Part shown: positions 1 to 7,301 of the stretch, one piece after another | Numbering within the stretch: the stretch's first letter is position 1 | How the letters are laid out: every line of letters starts with the position of its first letter | Assembly: GCF_040907265.1 (NCBI RefSeq) | Contig: NZ_JBFOHP010000002.1 | Span: forward strand, 868,001-932,000 | DNA from: Streptomyces sclerotialus | Lineage (GTDB): Bacteria; Actinomycetota; Actinomycetes; Streptomycetales; Streptomycetaceae | Length of the DNA: 64,000 bases | Reading direction: 5' to 3' | Notes under the pieces: generated by a model | The model's input: the letters and a program-made list of their open reading frames with translations, nothing else | The model's database searches: none | Told to the model about the DNA's origin: nothing | Program-made: the position numbers and the translations under genes

Positions 1-1095
1 GGGCTCCTCGTACGGGACGGCGGCCTCCTCGAGGACGGCGCGCAGTTCCTCGTCGGACCAGCCGCGGCCGAGCGCGGCGGTCGGCATCGGGGCGACCGGT
101 GAGGCTTCCTGTTCCTGGGCGACGTGCAGTGCGGCGCCCAGTGCCGTGCCGGCGTCGCCCGCCGCGGGCTGGACCCAGATGTCCTCGTACGGTCCGTCGC
201 GGTACAGGCGGGTGTTGGCCACGCAGTTGAGCGCGACGCCGCCGGCCATGGAGAGGGTCCGGCGGCCGGTCTTCTCGTGCAGCCAGCGGCCGAGGTCGAG
301 GGTCATGTCCTCCAGGCAGGCCTGGGCGCTGGCGGCGAGGTCGGCGTGGTCGGTGGTGATGCGGCGGCCGGGGAGCCGGCGCGGCACCATCCGCTCCCAG
401 GGCACGTGGTGGGCGACGTAGCCGCCGGTGCCGTCGGCGTGGACGTACTCGCGCAGCTGCTCGCGGAAGCGGGGCGTGCCGTAGGAGGCGAGCGCCATGA
501 CCTTGTACTCGTCGCTGCTGCGCAGGAAGCCGAGGTGGTCGGTGAGCTCTTCGTAGAACAGGCCGAGGGAGTGCGGGAGTTCCTGGGCCGCGAGGACCTT
601 CAGCTCGCCGTCGGAGTACGCGCCCGCGAGGTGCGAGGCGCACTCGCCGCGGCCGTCGAGGACGAGGACGGCGCTGTCGTCGTGCGGGGAGGCGAGCCCG
701 GCGGAGGCGGCGTGGGCGACGTGGTGGGCCACGAAGCGGACGCGTCCGGGTTTCAGGCCGGGCAGCGCCTCGGCGAGGAACTCCGGTGCCCGGCTCGCGT
801 ACTCCTGGCGGAGGTGGTCCCAGGGGTCGTCCAGGCCCATCATCTCGGCGGGGCGGGAGAGTTCGGGGTCGTAGGAGTAGGCGACCGCGTCGAGGTCGGC
901 CGGGGTCAGGCCGGCCTGTTCCAGGCACCAGCGGGCGGAGAGCTCGGGCAGTTCCCAGGCGGAGAAGGGGACGGGGCGCTTGCCGTGCTTACGGCGGCTG
1001 AACCGTTCCTCCTCCGCGGCGGCGACGGTCGTGCCGTCGACGACGAGAGCTGCTGCGGGGTCGTGGAAGAGAGCGTTGACACCAAGGACGCGCAT
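1..1095 (-). CDS. Carbamoyltransferase, NodU/CmcH family (3' end outside window)
   Basis: Transfers a carbamoyl group from carbamoyl phosphate to a hydroxyl of a sugar or natural product. The visible 365 codons start at ATG 1095 after GAGGGA. Family hallmarks are the N-terminal MRVLGVNALFHDPAA (residues 1-15), VAHHVAHA (122-129) with the conserved histidines, DGRGE (147-151) and the start of the YrdC-like C-terminal half, MAGGVALNCVAN (283-294). The C-terminus runs off the window. It lies 11 bp downstream of the UDP-glucuronate-decarboxylase-like gene on the same strand, so the two are probably one operon making and carbamoylating a sugar. The acceptor cannot be read from the sequence. Family call is firm, substrate unknown. 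Confidence 0.9.
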   Translation of the reverse strand, partial: MRVLGVNALFHDPAAALVVDGTTVAAAEEERFSRRKHGKRPVPFSAWELPELSARWCLEQAGLTPADLDAVAYSYDPELSRPAEMMGLDDPWDHLRQEYASRAPEFLAEALPGLKPGRVRFVAHHVAHAASAGLASPHDDSAVLVLDGRGECASHLAGAYSDGELKVLAAQELPHSLGLFYEELTDHLGFLRSSDEYKVMALASYGTPRFREQLREYVHADGTGGYVAHHVPWERMVPRRLPGRRITTDHADLAASAQACLEDMTLDLGRWLHEKTGRRTLSMAGGVALNCVANTRLYRDGPYEDIWVQPAAGDAGTALGAALHVAQEQEASPVAPMPTAALGRGWSDEELRAVLEEAAVPYEEP

Positions 1096-1106
1096 GGAAT
1101 GATCCC

Positions 1107-2153
1107 TCAGGGGTGGGGGGCTTCTTCGGGCGGGGCGGCATGAGCGGCGGCGGTGGTCGCCGGCTGCGCGGTGAGCCGTTCGCGGGGGTCGCGGCTCGCG
1201 AAGTAGCCGATGGTGCGCTTGATCCCTTCTTCCCACGCCACCTTGGGCTCCCAGCCGAACATCTCGCGGGCCAGGTTGGTGTCGGGCCGCCGCCGTTCGG
1301 GGTCGTCCTCGGGCCGTTCGACGTACCGCAGTTCCGACCGGGAGCCGGTCAGCGCGATGATGCGGCGCGCGATCTCGGCGACGGGCGTCTCCTCGCCGCC
1401 GCCGATGTTGACCGGCCGTACCGCGCGGCTCGCGGCCACCAGCAGGATGCCGTCGACGGTGTCGTCGACGAAGCACAGCGAGCGGGTCTGCTCGCCGCTG
1501 CCGGCCACCGTCAGCGGCTCGCCGGCCAGCGCCTGGCAGATGAAGGTCGGAACCGCCCGGCCGTCGTGCGCGCGCATCCGGGGTCCGTAGGTGTTGAACA
1601 TCCGCACGATGCCGGCATTGCTGCCCTTGGCGCCGACGTGGGCGGTGACCAGCGCTTCGGCGAACCGCTTGGACTCGTCGTACACGCTGCGCGGGCCGAC
1701 CGGGTTGACGTTGCCCCAGTAGTCCTCGCGCTGCGGGTGCTCCAGTGGGTCGCCGTACACCTCGGAGGTGGAGGCGAGGACGAAGCGCGCGCCGTCGCGG
1801 TGCGCGACGGCCAGCGCGTTCCGCGTCCCGAGACTGCCGACGTCCAGCGTCTCCAGCGGCATCCGGAGGTAGTCCACGGGCGAGGCCGGGCACGCGAAGT
1901 GCAGGACGAGGTCGTAGGGGCCGCGGAGTTCCTCGACGCACTGCGGAAGGCAGACGTCCCGGTCCAGGAAGCGGAAGCCGGGACGTCCGAGCAGGTGCTC
2001 GATGTTCTCCATGGATCCCGAGCAGAGGTTGTCCACGCAGTCGACCTCGACGTCGCTCTCCAGCAGACGTTCACAGAGGTGGGAGCCGAGGAAACCGGCG
2101 CCGCCGGTCACGAGCGCTCGGCGCCACGTCGGTCGCAGGGGCAGGGCTGTCAC
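1107..2153 (-). CDS. NAD-dependent epimerase/dehydratase, UDP-glucuronate decarboxylase (UDP-xylose synthase)-like
   Basis: Extended SDR of 348 aa. GTG at 2153 is chosen because a perfect AAGGAGG lies 7 bp upstream; longer readings lack one. The NAD motif TGGAGFLG is at 16-23 and the catalytic Y158-x3-K162. The segments FACPASPVDY (86-95) and NVNPVGPRSVYDESK (148-162) are close to the signatures of UDP-xylose synthases, which oxidise UDP-glucuronate at C4 and decarboxylate it. Divergent from a polysaccharide pyruvyl transferase and followed after 11 bp by a carbamoyltransferase, so a nucleotide-sugar branch for a glycan or glycosylated metabolite is likely. The C-terminal 30 residues are Ala/Pro-rich. 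The exact reaction (decarboxylation versus epimerisation) is inferred. Confidence 0.85.
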   Translation of the reverse strand: MTALPLRPTWRRALVTGGAGFLGSHLCERLLESDVEVDCVDNLCSGSMENIEHLLGRPGFRFLDRDVCLPQCVEELRGPYDLVLHFACPASPVDYLRMPLETLDVGSLGTRNALAVAHRDGARFVLASTSEVYGDPLEHPQREDYWGNVNPVGPRSVYDESKRFAEALVTAHVGAKGSNAGIVRMFNTYGPRMRAHDGRAVPTFICQALAGEPLTVAGSGEQTRSLCFVDDTVDGILLVAASRAVRPVNIGGGEETPVAEIARRIIALTGSRSELRYVERPEDDPERRRPDTNLAREMFGWEPKVAWEEGIKRTIGYFASRDPRERLTAQPATTAAAHAAPPEEAPHP

Positions 2154-2302
2154 CCGTCGTCCTCCTTTGTGTGCGGCAGAGTCTGGGCAGCACGGACACT
2201 GAGTGTCCCCTTTCGATGCTTTTACGCATCTTCGTACTGTTCTACCGGCGACTGTCCGGGTACGCCTCCCGAGTGCGCACTGAGCGAAGGAGCAAACTTC
2301 CC
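2154..2302. promoter_or_regulatory. Divergent promoter region, sugar-decoration genes
   Basis: A 149-bp gap between two divergent genes. On the plus strand GTTC (2239-2242), 15 bp, then GGGTAC (2258-2263) resembles the Streptomyces sigma-B type promoter (G/GTTT, 14-16 bp, GGGTAC/T), about 40 bp before the ATG at 2303. The -35 half has one mismatch to GTTT, and GGGTAC is not rare in high-GC DNA, so this is a candidate only. Confidence 0.35.
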
Positions 2303-3223
2303 ATGCACCCACCGCTTCGAGCCCTCACCGACGATCTGCTCTCTCGCCCCGGTGGCCCCGGACGGACGCTGCTGACCGGGTGGTTCAGCTTCGACGACGG
2401 CGAGGTCACGGTCGGTGACGCGCTGGCCCAGCGCCGGGTGTCCGAGGCGCTCACGGCGTGCGGCATCTCCCACGACACCGCCTGGAGCCGGGGCTTCGCA
2501 CCGGACCGGATGCCTCTGGACGCCGCCGACCCCGCCGCCTACGGCCATGTCCTCTTCACCTGCGGACCCGCGCACGGCGAGCAAGTGCGGCGGCTGCACC
2601 GGCAGTTCGCCGGCTGCCGGCGGCTCGCCGTCGGCGTGAGCGTCATCGACCCCGCCGACCCCGCGGTGACCGGCTTCGACCGGGTCTTCGCGCGGGACGA
2701 GCCGGCCGCCGCGCCCACCGTCGACCTGGCCGCCTCGGCACCCGTGCACCCGGTGCCACCCGTCGTGGGCGTGGTGCTGACCTACGGGCAGGGCGAGTAC
2801 GCCGACCGGCGGCGGCACGACACGGTCGGTGAGCGGCTGGCCGAGTGGCTCACCCGGCTGGACTGCACACGGGTGGCCGCCGACACCCGGCTGGCGATCG
2901 ACGACTGGCGGCACTGCGCGACCCCCGAACAGTTCATGGGGCTCGCGGCACGCCTCGACGCCGTGCTCACCAACCGGCTGCACGGCATGGTGCTGGCGCT
3001 GCGCGCCGGCACCCCGGCGCTGGTCGTCGATCCCGTACTGGGCGGCGCCAAGGTCACGGCCCAGGCGCGGGCGCTGCGCTGGCCCGCCGTCCTGCCCGCC
3101 GACGGCGTCACGCCGGGGACGCTGGACCGGTGGTGGGAGTGGTGCCTCTCCCCCGCGGGCCGCGCGGCGGCCGGGCGGCGGGCGCGGCTCATGGAGCGGG
3201 CCCGCGGGGCCCACCGGCCATGA
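2303..3223 (+). CDS. Polysaccharide pyruvyl transferase family protein
   Basis: 306 aa; ATG at 2303 preceded by GAAGGAG. The family adds pyruvate from PEP as a ketal to sugars of exopolysaccharides or cell-wall polymers, in the cytoplasm. The diagnostic segment is near residues 230-250: LTNRLHGMVLALRAGTPALV, containing the RLHGxxxAL signature of the GT-B-like C-terminal domain. The protein is at the short end for the family. It is divergent from carbamoyltransferase and UDP-xylose-synthase-like genes, which suggests a shared surface glycan or decorated metabolite. Substrate is unknown. A candidate sigma-B-like promoter lies just upstream (2239-2263). Confidence 0.8.
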   Translation: MHPPLRALTDDLLSRPGGPGRTLLTGWFSFDDGEVTVGDALAQRRVSEALTACGISHDTAWSRGFAPDRMPLDAADPAAYGHVLFTCGPAHGEQVRRLHRQFAGCRRLAVGVSVIDPADPAVTGFDRVFARDEPAAAPTVDLAASAPVHPVPPVVGVVLTYGQGEYADRRRHDTVGERLAEWLTRLDCTRVAADTRLAIDDWRHCATPEQFMGLAARLDAVLTNRLHGMVLALRAGTPALVVDPVLGGAKVTAQARALRWPAVLPADGVTPGTLDRWWEWCLSPAGRAAAGRRARLMERARGAHRP

Positions 3224-3286
3224 TTACGTTCCGCGATTCCGGTAACCCGAGGGACAGGAACAGTCCGTCCTGTATGAGGAGGAATC

Positions 3287-3406
3287 GTGCTCAGCGCCAT
3301 CGCCGACGTACTGCGGGCCATCGGCAGCACCATCGCCGCCGTGGTGACGCTCCCCTTCCGTGCGCTCGCCCGGCTCTTCGGCGGCGCCTCGCGAGGCGCC
3401 CACTAG
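3287..3406 (+). CDS. LPFR-motif small protein (39 aa)
   Basis: A 40-codon gene starting at GTG 3287 after a near-perfect AGGAGGAATC and ending at TAG 3404-3406. The product carries a hydrophobic first half (LSAIADVLRAIGSTIAAVV) followed by TLPFRALARLFGGAS, the LPFR motif that names this actinobacterial small-protein family. It looks like a short amphipathic or membrane-associated peptide. Function is not known. It sits 63 bp after the pyruvyl transferase gene and 32 bp before the HhH-protein gene. Confidence 0.75.
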   Translation: MLSAIADVLRAIGSTIAAVVTLPFRALARLFGGASRGAH

Positions 3407-3438
3407 CCCCCGCCCCCGACCTCACGAGGAGTGCAGGC

Positions 3439-4089
3439 ATGACGGGTGACCAGCGGAAGACCGCGCATGCCCTGCTGAAGACGCACGGGCGGACGTACGC
3501 CGCGGAAGCAGGCATCAAGCTCCGCGACACCCCGCAGCCCCTCTACCAGCTGCTCGTACTGTCCTGCCTGCTCAGCGCCCGTATCCGGGCCTCGGTGGCG
3601 GTCGCGGCGGCCCGTGAGCTCTTCGAGGCCGGCATGCGGGACGCCCGGAGCATGCGGGACGCCACCTGGCAGCAGCGGGTGGACGCCCTGGGCCGGGGCA
3701 GCTACCGCCGGTACGACGAGCGCACGGCCACCCAGCTCGGCGACGGCGCCCAGCTGCTGCTCGACGACTACCAGGGTGACCTGCGGAAACTCCGCGACGA
3801 GGCCGGCGGCGACGTGGGCCGGCTGCGTGAGCTGCTGCAGAAGGTGCCAGGACTCGGCCCGGCCGGCGCGGACATCTTCCTGCGCGAGGCCCAGGCCGTC
3901 TGGCCGGACCTCGTCCCGTACATCGACGCCAAGGCCGTCCAGGGTGCGGAACGGCTCGGCCTGCCGAAGGATTCCGGTGCGCTGGCACGGCTGGTGCCCG
4001 GCAAGGACACCGCCGCCTTCGCCGCCGCCCTGGTGCGCGCCGCACTGGAGAAGTCCGTGGTGGAGGACGTGACGGAGGAGACCTCCTGA
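3439..4089 (+). CDS. Endonuclease III-like HhH-GPD superfamily protein
   Basis: 216 aa; ATG 3439 with ACGAGGAG upstream. Residues 40-170 follow the HhH-GPD fold of base-excision DNA glycosylases: a buried LLVLSCLLSARIR helix (38-50), a helix-hairpin-helix LLQKVPGLGPAGADIFL (132-148), then YIDAKAV (161-167), where D163 aligns with the catalytic Asp of Nth/MutY. The hairpin Lys used by bifunctional glycosylase/lyases is replaced (GPAGA), and there is no C-terminal four-Cys Fe-S loop, so this would be a monofunctional or inactive relative. The damaged base cannot be inferred. Ends before a strong bidirectional terminator. Confidence 0.7.
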   Translation: MTGDQRKTAHALLKTHGRTYAAEAGIKLRDTPQPLYQLLVLSCLLSARIRASVAVAAARELFEAGMRDARSMRDATWQQRVDALGRGSYRRYDERTATQLGDGAQLLLDDYQGDLRKLRDEAGGDVGRLRELLQKVPGLGPAGADIFLREAQAVWPDLVPYIDAKAVQGAERLGLPKDSGALARLVPGKDTAAFAAALVRAALEKSVVEDVTEETS

Positions 4090-4103
4090 TCGCGGCGGAC
4101 GCC

Positions 4104-4160
4104 CTGGAGCGGACACGCTGCCCCGGAGGGGACATGCTGCACCGGAGCGTACATGCGGAA
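4104..4160 (+). repeat. Three degenerate 19-bp tandem repeats
   Basis: Three head-to-tail 19-bp units (4104-4122, 4123-4141, 4142-4160) share the core CCGGAGCGGACATGCTGC with 3-6 differences each. They fill the space between the HhH-protein stop codon and the terminator hairpin. Role unknown; could be a relic of slippage or a protein-binding array. Confidence 0.5.
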
Positions 4161-4193
4161 GGGGCCGGGACACGTGCGTGTCCCGGCCCCTTC
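4158..4193. terminator. Bidirectional hairpin terminator
   Basis: A perfect inverted repeat: GGGGCCGGGACAC (4161-4173), loop GTGC, then the reverse complement 4178-4190, extended by GAA/TTC on the outside to about 16 bp. It lies between the convergent HhH-protein and MFS genes and can serve both. Confidence 0.8.
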
Positions 4194-4222
4194 GTCCGGT
4201 CGGGGTACCTGCGTTCCTGCCG

Positions 4223-5764
4223 TCAGGCGGCGGTCCGGTAGGCCTCCGCGGTGGCCGGAGCGGTCCGCAGGAGAGTGCCCTTGCGGGTGTGCAGCAGCGC
4301 GCCCACGCCGGTCACACCCGCGATGATCAGGCCGCCCAGCACCAGCGCGCCACGCGCACCGGCCCACTCCATCAGGAGGCCCAGCAGCGGCGGGGCGACC
4401 AGGCCCCAGCCGGTGCTCAGGCTCCGCCAGACGCCGAGCACCCGGCCCCGCATGTTCGCCGGCGGGTCGGTCTGGAGCACGGTGGTGCCCGCGGTGTCGG
4501 ACACCGCTTCCACCACCGACATCGGCAGCACGAGGACCAGCAGGAAGATCAGCGAGGGCGAGAGCCCCGCGACGATCTGGAGCAGCGCTCCGGCGGCGGC
4601 CAGCGCGCCGACGAGCTTGACCGAGGGGCTGCGCAGCCGGGCGGCGAGGATCGCGCCGACGATGCCACCGGCGGCCAGGACGGAGGAGACCGTGCCGAAC
4701 GCGCCGGCGCCCGCGCTGAGCGGCCCGGTGACCAGGACGGCCAGGGTCAGCTGGTAGTTCCGGCCGAAGATCGCGCTCAGGCCGGTGATCACGGCCAGCG
4801 CGACCAGCCGGGGACGGCGCAGGAAGAAGGCCATGCCCTCGCGGGCCGTCATGGCGGGCTCCGTGTCCGCCTCGGCGGGCGCGGCCGCGGGTTCGGGCGC
4901 CTTCTCCAGGCTCACCTTCGCCTGCTGCGACCCGGTGTCCTCGCCCCCCGCGCGCAGCGCCTTGCCGACCGGGCGGAGGAAGGGGATGACCGCGGCCACG
5001 AAGAGGAAGGAGAAGCCGTTCGCGGCGTAGGCGGCGCCCGTGCCGAGGACGCCGACGGCCACACCGGCCAGCGCCGTACCGCCCAGCCGGCCCACGCTGT
5101 GCACCAGCGAGCCGACCGCGATGGCCGAGGGGACGTCCTCCCGGCGTACCAGGTCGTTGCCGAGCAGCGCGGTGGCGGGCCCGTCGACCGTGGCGATCAG
5201 ACCGGTCACGGCGGACAGCGCCATGAGCAGGCCGTAGTTGAGCTGGTCGGTCGCCACGAGGAACGCGGTGGCGAAGGCCACCAGGCCCAGCACGCCCTGG
5301 CTCACCGCGGCGGTGAGCTTGCGGGGCCAGCGGTCGACGGCGGCGCCGCCGAAGAGGCCCATGAGCAGACCGGGGCCGGCCTGTACGGAGAGTGACAGGC
5401 CGGTGGCGGCCGCGGAGCCGGTGAGCTGCAGCACCAGCAGGTTCTGCACGGTCAGCTGCATCCAGGTGCCGGCGTTGGAGACCAGGTTGGCCACCGACCA
5501 CCAGCGCATGCTGCGGTAGCGGAGCGAGCGCCAGGGCGCGTGGTCGCCGCCGTCGCGCGTACGGCCGCGGCCGAACAGGTAACGCAGGTTGGCGGTGTAC
5601 CGGCGGACCGCGGAGGGGGCCTTGCCGCCGCGTGGATCGCCGGCGGGTTCGCCCGGCTCGGCGACGGGTTCGGCGGGGTCCGCGGCGGCGGACGGGTGCG
5701 CGGACGGCGTCTGCCCGGGCGTGGGCTCGGGAGCAAGGACGGGAGAAGGCACAGCGGAAGACAC
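4223..5764 (-). CDS. MFS transporter
   Basis: 513 aa. A Pro/Ala/Glu-rich, soluble N-terminal segment of about 80 residues precedes twelve hydrophobic segments with typical MFS loops (for example AAVDRWPRKL between TM2 and TM3, and a conserved DPPANMRGRVLG in the second half). This resembles the drug-efflux-like transmembrane secretion effector group. GTG 5764 is taken as start, but there is no clear Shine-Dalgarno sequence, and a GTG four codons downstream is possible. The long cytoplasmic loop between TM6 and TM7 is charged (residues ~235-270). Substrate unknown. Upstream is a 467-bp non-coding region. Confidence 0.85.
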   Translation of the reverse strand: MSSAVPSPVLAPEPTPGQTPSAHPSAAADPAEPVAEPGEPAGDPRGGKAPSAVRRYTANLRYLFGRGRTRDGGDHAPWRSLRYRSMRWWSVANLVSNAGTWMQLTVQNLLVLQLTGSAAATGLSLSVQAGPGLLMGLFGGAAVDRWPRKLTAAVSQGVLGLVAFATAFLVATDQLNYGLLMALSAVTGLIATVDGPATALLGNDLVRREDVPSAIAVGSLVHSVGRLGGTALAGVAVGVLGTGAAYAANGFSFLFVAAVIPFLRPVGKALRAGGEDTGSQQAKVSLEKAPEPAAAPAEADTEPAMTAREGMAFFLRRPRLVALAVITGLSAIFGRNYQLTLAVLVTGPLSAGAGAFGTVSSVLAAGGIVGAILAARLRSPSVKLVGALAAAGALLQIVAGLSPSLIFLLVLVLPMSVVEAVSDTAGTTVLQTDPPANMRGRVLGVWRSLSTGWGLVAPPLLGLLMEWAGARGALVLGGLIIAGVTGVGALLHTRKGTLLRTAPATAEAYRTAA

Positions 5765-6231
5765 TTCGTGAAGAGCCCGTCAGGCTCGGAAAGCGGCTCG
5801 GCTGGCGCGCGGGCACGACTGCGTGCGGCGGCGGGCCGGGGTGCCGAGATCGGTCGGTGCCGGGCCGGGGCGGACGGTGCACGCCCCGGGCACGACGAGA
5901 TCCGACTTTCACACACCGGTGCGGCCGGCGAAACGCCCTGCGGGTGCGATGGCCGTCACCCTGTCGCGCATCCCTTGCGCCCCAAGGGTTCCGCCGAGTG
6001 GGTGCGGATTCTCACAGCGGGCGGTGGACCGGTGGCAGGCGGGTACTCGCTGACAGCCCGAAGTTGCGTTTGCGCGATATGTGACGGTTCCGCAGGGTGG
6101 GGTGCACCGGTGCAGAAACGGGCACCCGTGCTGCACGGGCCGGGAGAAGACACCGAAGAAGGCACCGGAGGACACCGGGGAAGGCACCGGCGAGATCCCG
6201 CGGAACGGCGGTCCAGGAGAGGAGAGCGGCC
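5765..6231. other. 467-bp non-coding region between divergent genes
   Basis: Holds the promoters of the MFS gene (minus) and the DUF5709 gene (plus). I see a short hairpin CCCTTG/CAAGGG (5972-5988), a GGGTAC at 6040-6045 without a good -35 partner, and a relatively AT-rich patch around 6062-6085 (GTTTGCGCGATATGTGAC). Nothing in it looks like a gene on either strand. Confidence 0.5.
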
Positions 6232-6726
6232 ATGTCCGACGAGGCGATGGGTGACGAGGTCTACCAGCCGCCCGCCTACGAAGTGGCGGCCAAGCCCGAC
6301 GACCTCGACATGGAGGACGCCCTCGACGAGCCGGACGCCGATGAGCAGCTGGACCAGGGCTATTCGCCGCCCGAGAAGCCTCTCGGGGTGAACAAGACGG
6401 GCACCACGGCGAACGAGCAGCGCGAGGGCGAGAGCCTGGACGAGCGGCTCGCCGAGGAGGTGCCGGACGTGACACCGCCCGAGGGCGACGGCATCGGCGA
6501 CGAGGTGGACAGCGACGGCGAGCCGGTGGACGAGCAGGTCGGCGAGGACCGGGCCGGCCGGATCGTCGGCGGCGACCAGGGCTACCCCGACCGCGGCCGG
6601 AACGCCAACGACGTGGTCGCCCGGGACGTGGGCATCGACGGCGGTGCCGCGGGCGCGGAGGAGGCCGCGATGCACGTCGTGGACGACGAGAACGTCAACG
6701 ACGACCAGTCCCCGCCGCTGCGCTGA
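6232..6726 (+). CDS. DUF5709 domain protein
   Basis: 164 aa, very acidic, predicted mostly disordered; ATG 6232 after AGGAGAGGAG. The pattern fits the actinobacterial DUF5709 family: N-terminal VYQPPAYE, then DALDEPDADEQLDQGYSPPE (27-46), then LDERLAEEVPDV, and a C-terminal VARDVGIDGG-AAGAEEAAMHVVD segment. Family members are small, soluble and common in Streptomyces; no activity is known. It is 17 bp upstream of a MarR gene and might share its transcript. Confidence 0.8.
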   Translation: MSDEAMGDEVYQPPAYEVAAKPDDLDMEDALDEPDADEQLDQGYSPPEKPLGVNKTGTTANEQREGESLDERLAEEVPDVTPPEGDGIGDEVDSDGEPVDEQVGEDRAGRIVGGDQGYPDRGRNANDVVARDVGIDGGAAGAEEAAMHVVDDENVNDDQSPPLR

Positions 6727-6743
6727 GGCGGTAGAAAGGGGGC

Positions 6744-7262
6744 ATGAGCGAGGGCGCGGGACAGGCACACGAGGACGACGTGGACGCGGTGACGCGTGCC
6801 GTGCTGACCGCGTCCCGGGTGCTGGTGGCCGTCTCGGCGCGCTCGCTGGCCGCCATCGAGGGGACGGTGACGCTGCCGCAGTTCCGGCTGCTGGTCGTGC
6901 TGTCCGCGCACGGCGGCGCCAAGCTGGTGACCGTCGCGGAGCTGCTGGGCGTCAACCCCTCCACCGCGCTGCGCATGGTCGACCGGCTGATCGCGGCCGG
7001 TCATGTGCGTCGCGAGGTCAATCCCCACAACCGTCGAGAAACGATTCTGCAGTTGACCGGCGAGGGGCGGCGCATCGTCGAGGAGGTCACCGCGCGGCGG
7101 CACGCCGAGATCGCGGAGATCGTCGCGCGGATGCCGGCGCCCCGGCGCGCCGAACTGGTGGCGGCGCTGACCGCCTTCGCCTGCGCCGCCGGTGAACCCG
7201 CGGCGCAGGCCGTCGAAGCCGATCCCTATCCCCTGGGCTGGGCCCCTCCCGGCGCCCCCTGA
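6744..7262 (+). CDS. MarR family transcriptional regulator
   Basis: 172 aa; ATG 6744 after GAAAGGGGG. A winged helix-turn-helix spans about residues 45-105: LPQFRLLVVLSAHG, then the recognition part LLGVNPSTALRMVDRLIAAG, then the wing VNPHNRRETILQLT. The dimerisation helix follows (RRAELVAALTAF). No Cys sensor stands out. It lies 39 bp upstream of the guanine deaminase gene in the same direction, so it may regulate purine salvage, but that link rests only on position. Confidence 0.88.
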   Translation: MSEGAGQAHEDDVDAVTRAVLTASRVLVAVSARSLAAIEGTVTLPQFRLLVVLSAHGGAKLVTVAELLGVNPSTALRMVDRLIAAGHVRREVNPHNRRETILQLTGEGRRIVEEVTARRHAEIAEIVARMPAPRRAELVAALTAFACAAGEPAAQAVEADPYPLGWAPPGAP

Positions 7263-7301
7263 CGGCGGCCCGGCCCACGCCGATCCCCGGAGCTGTCCGC
7301 C

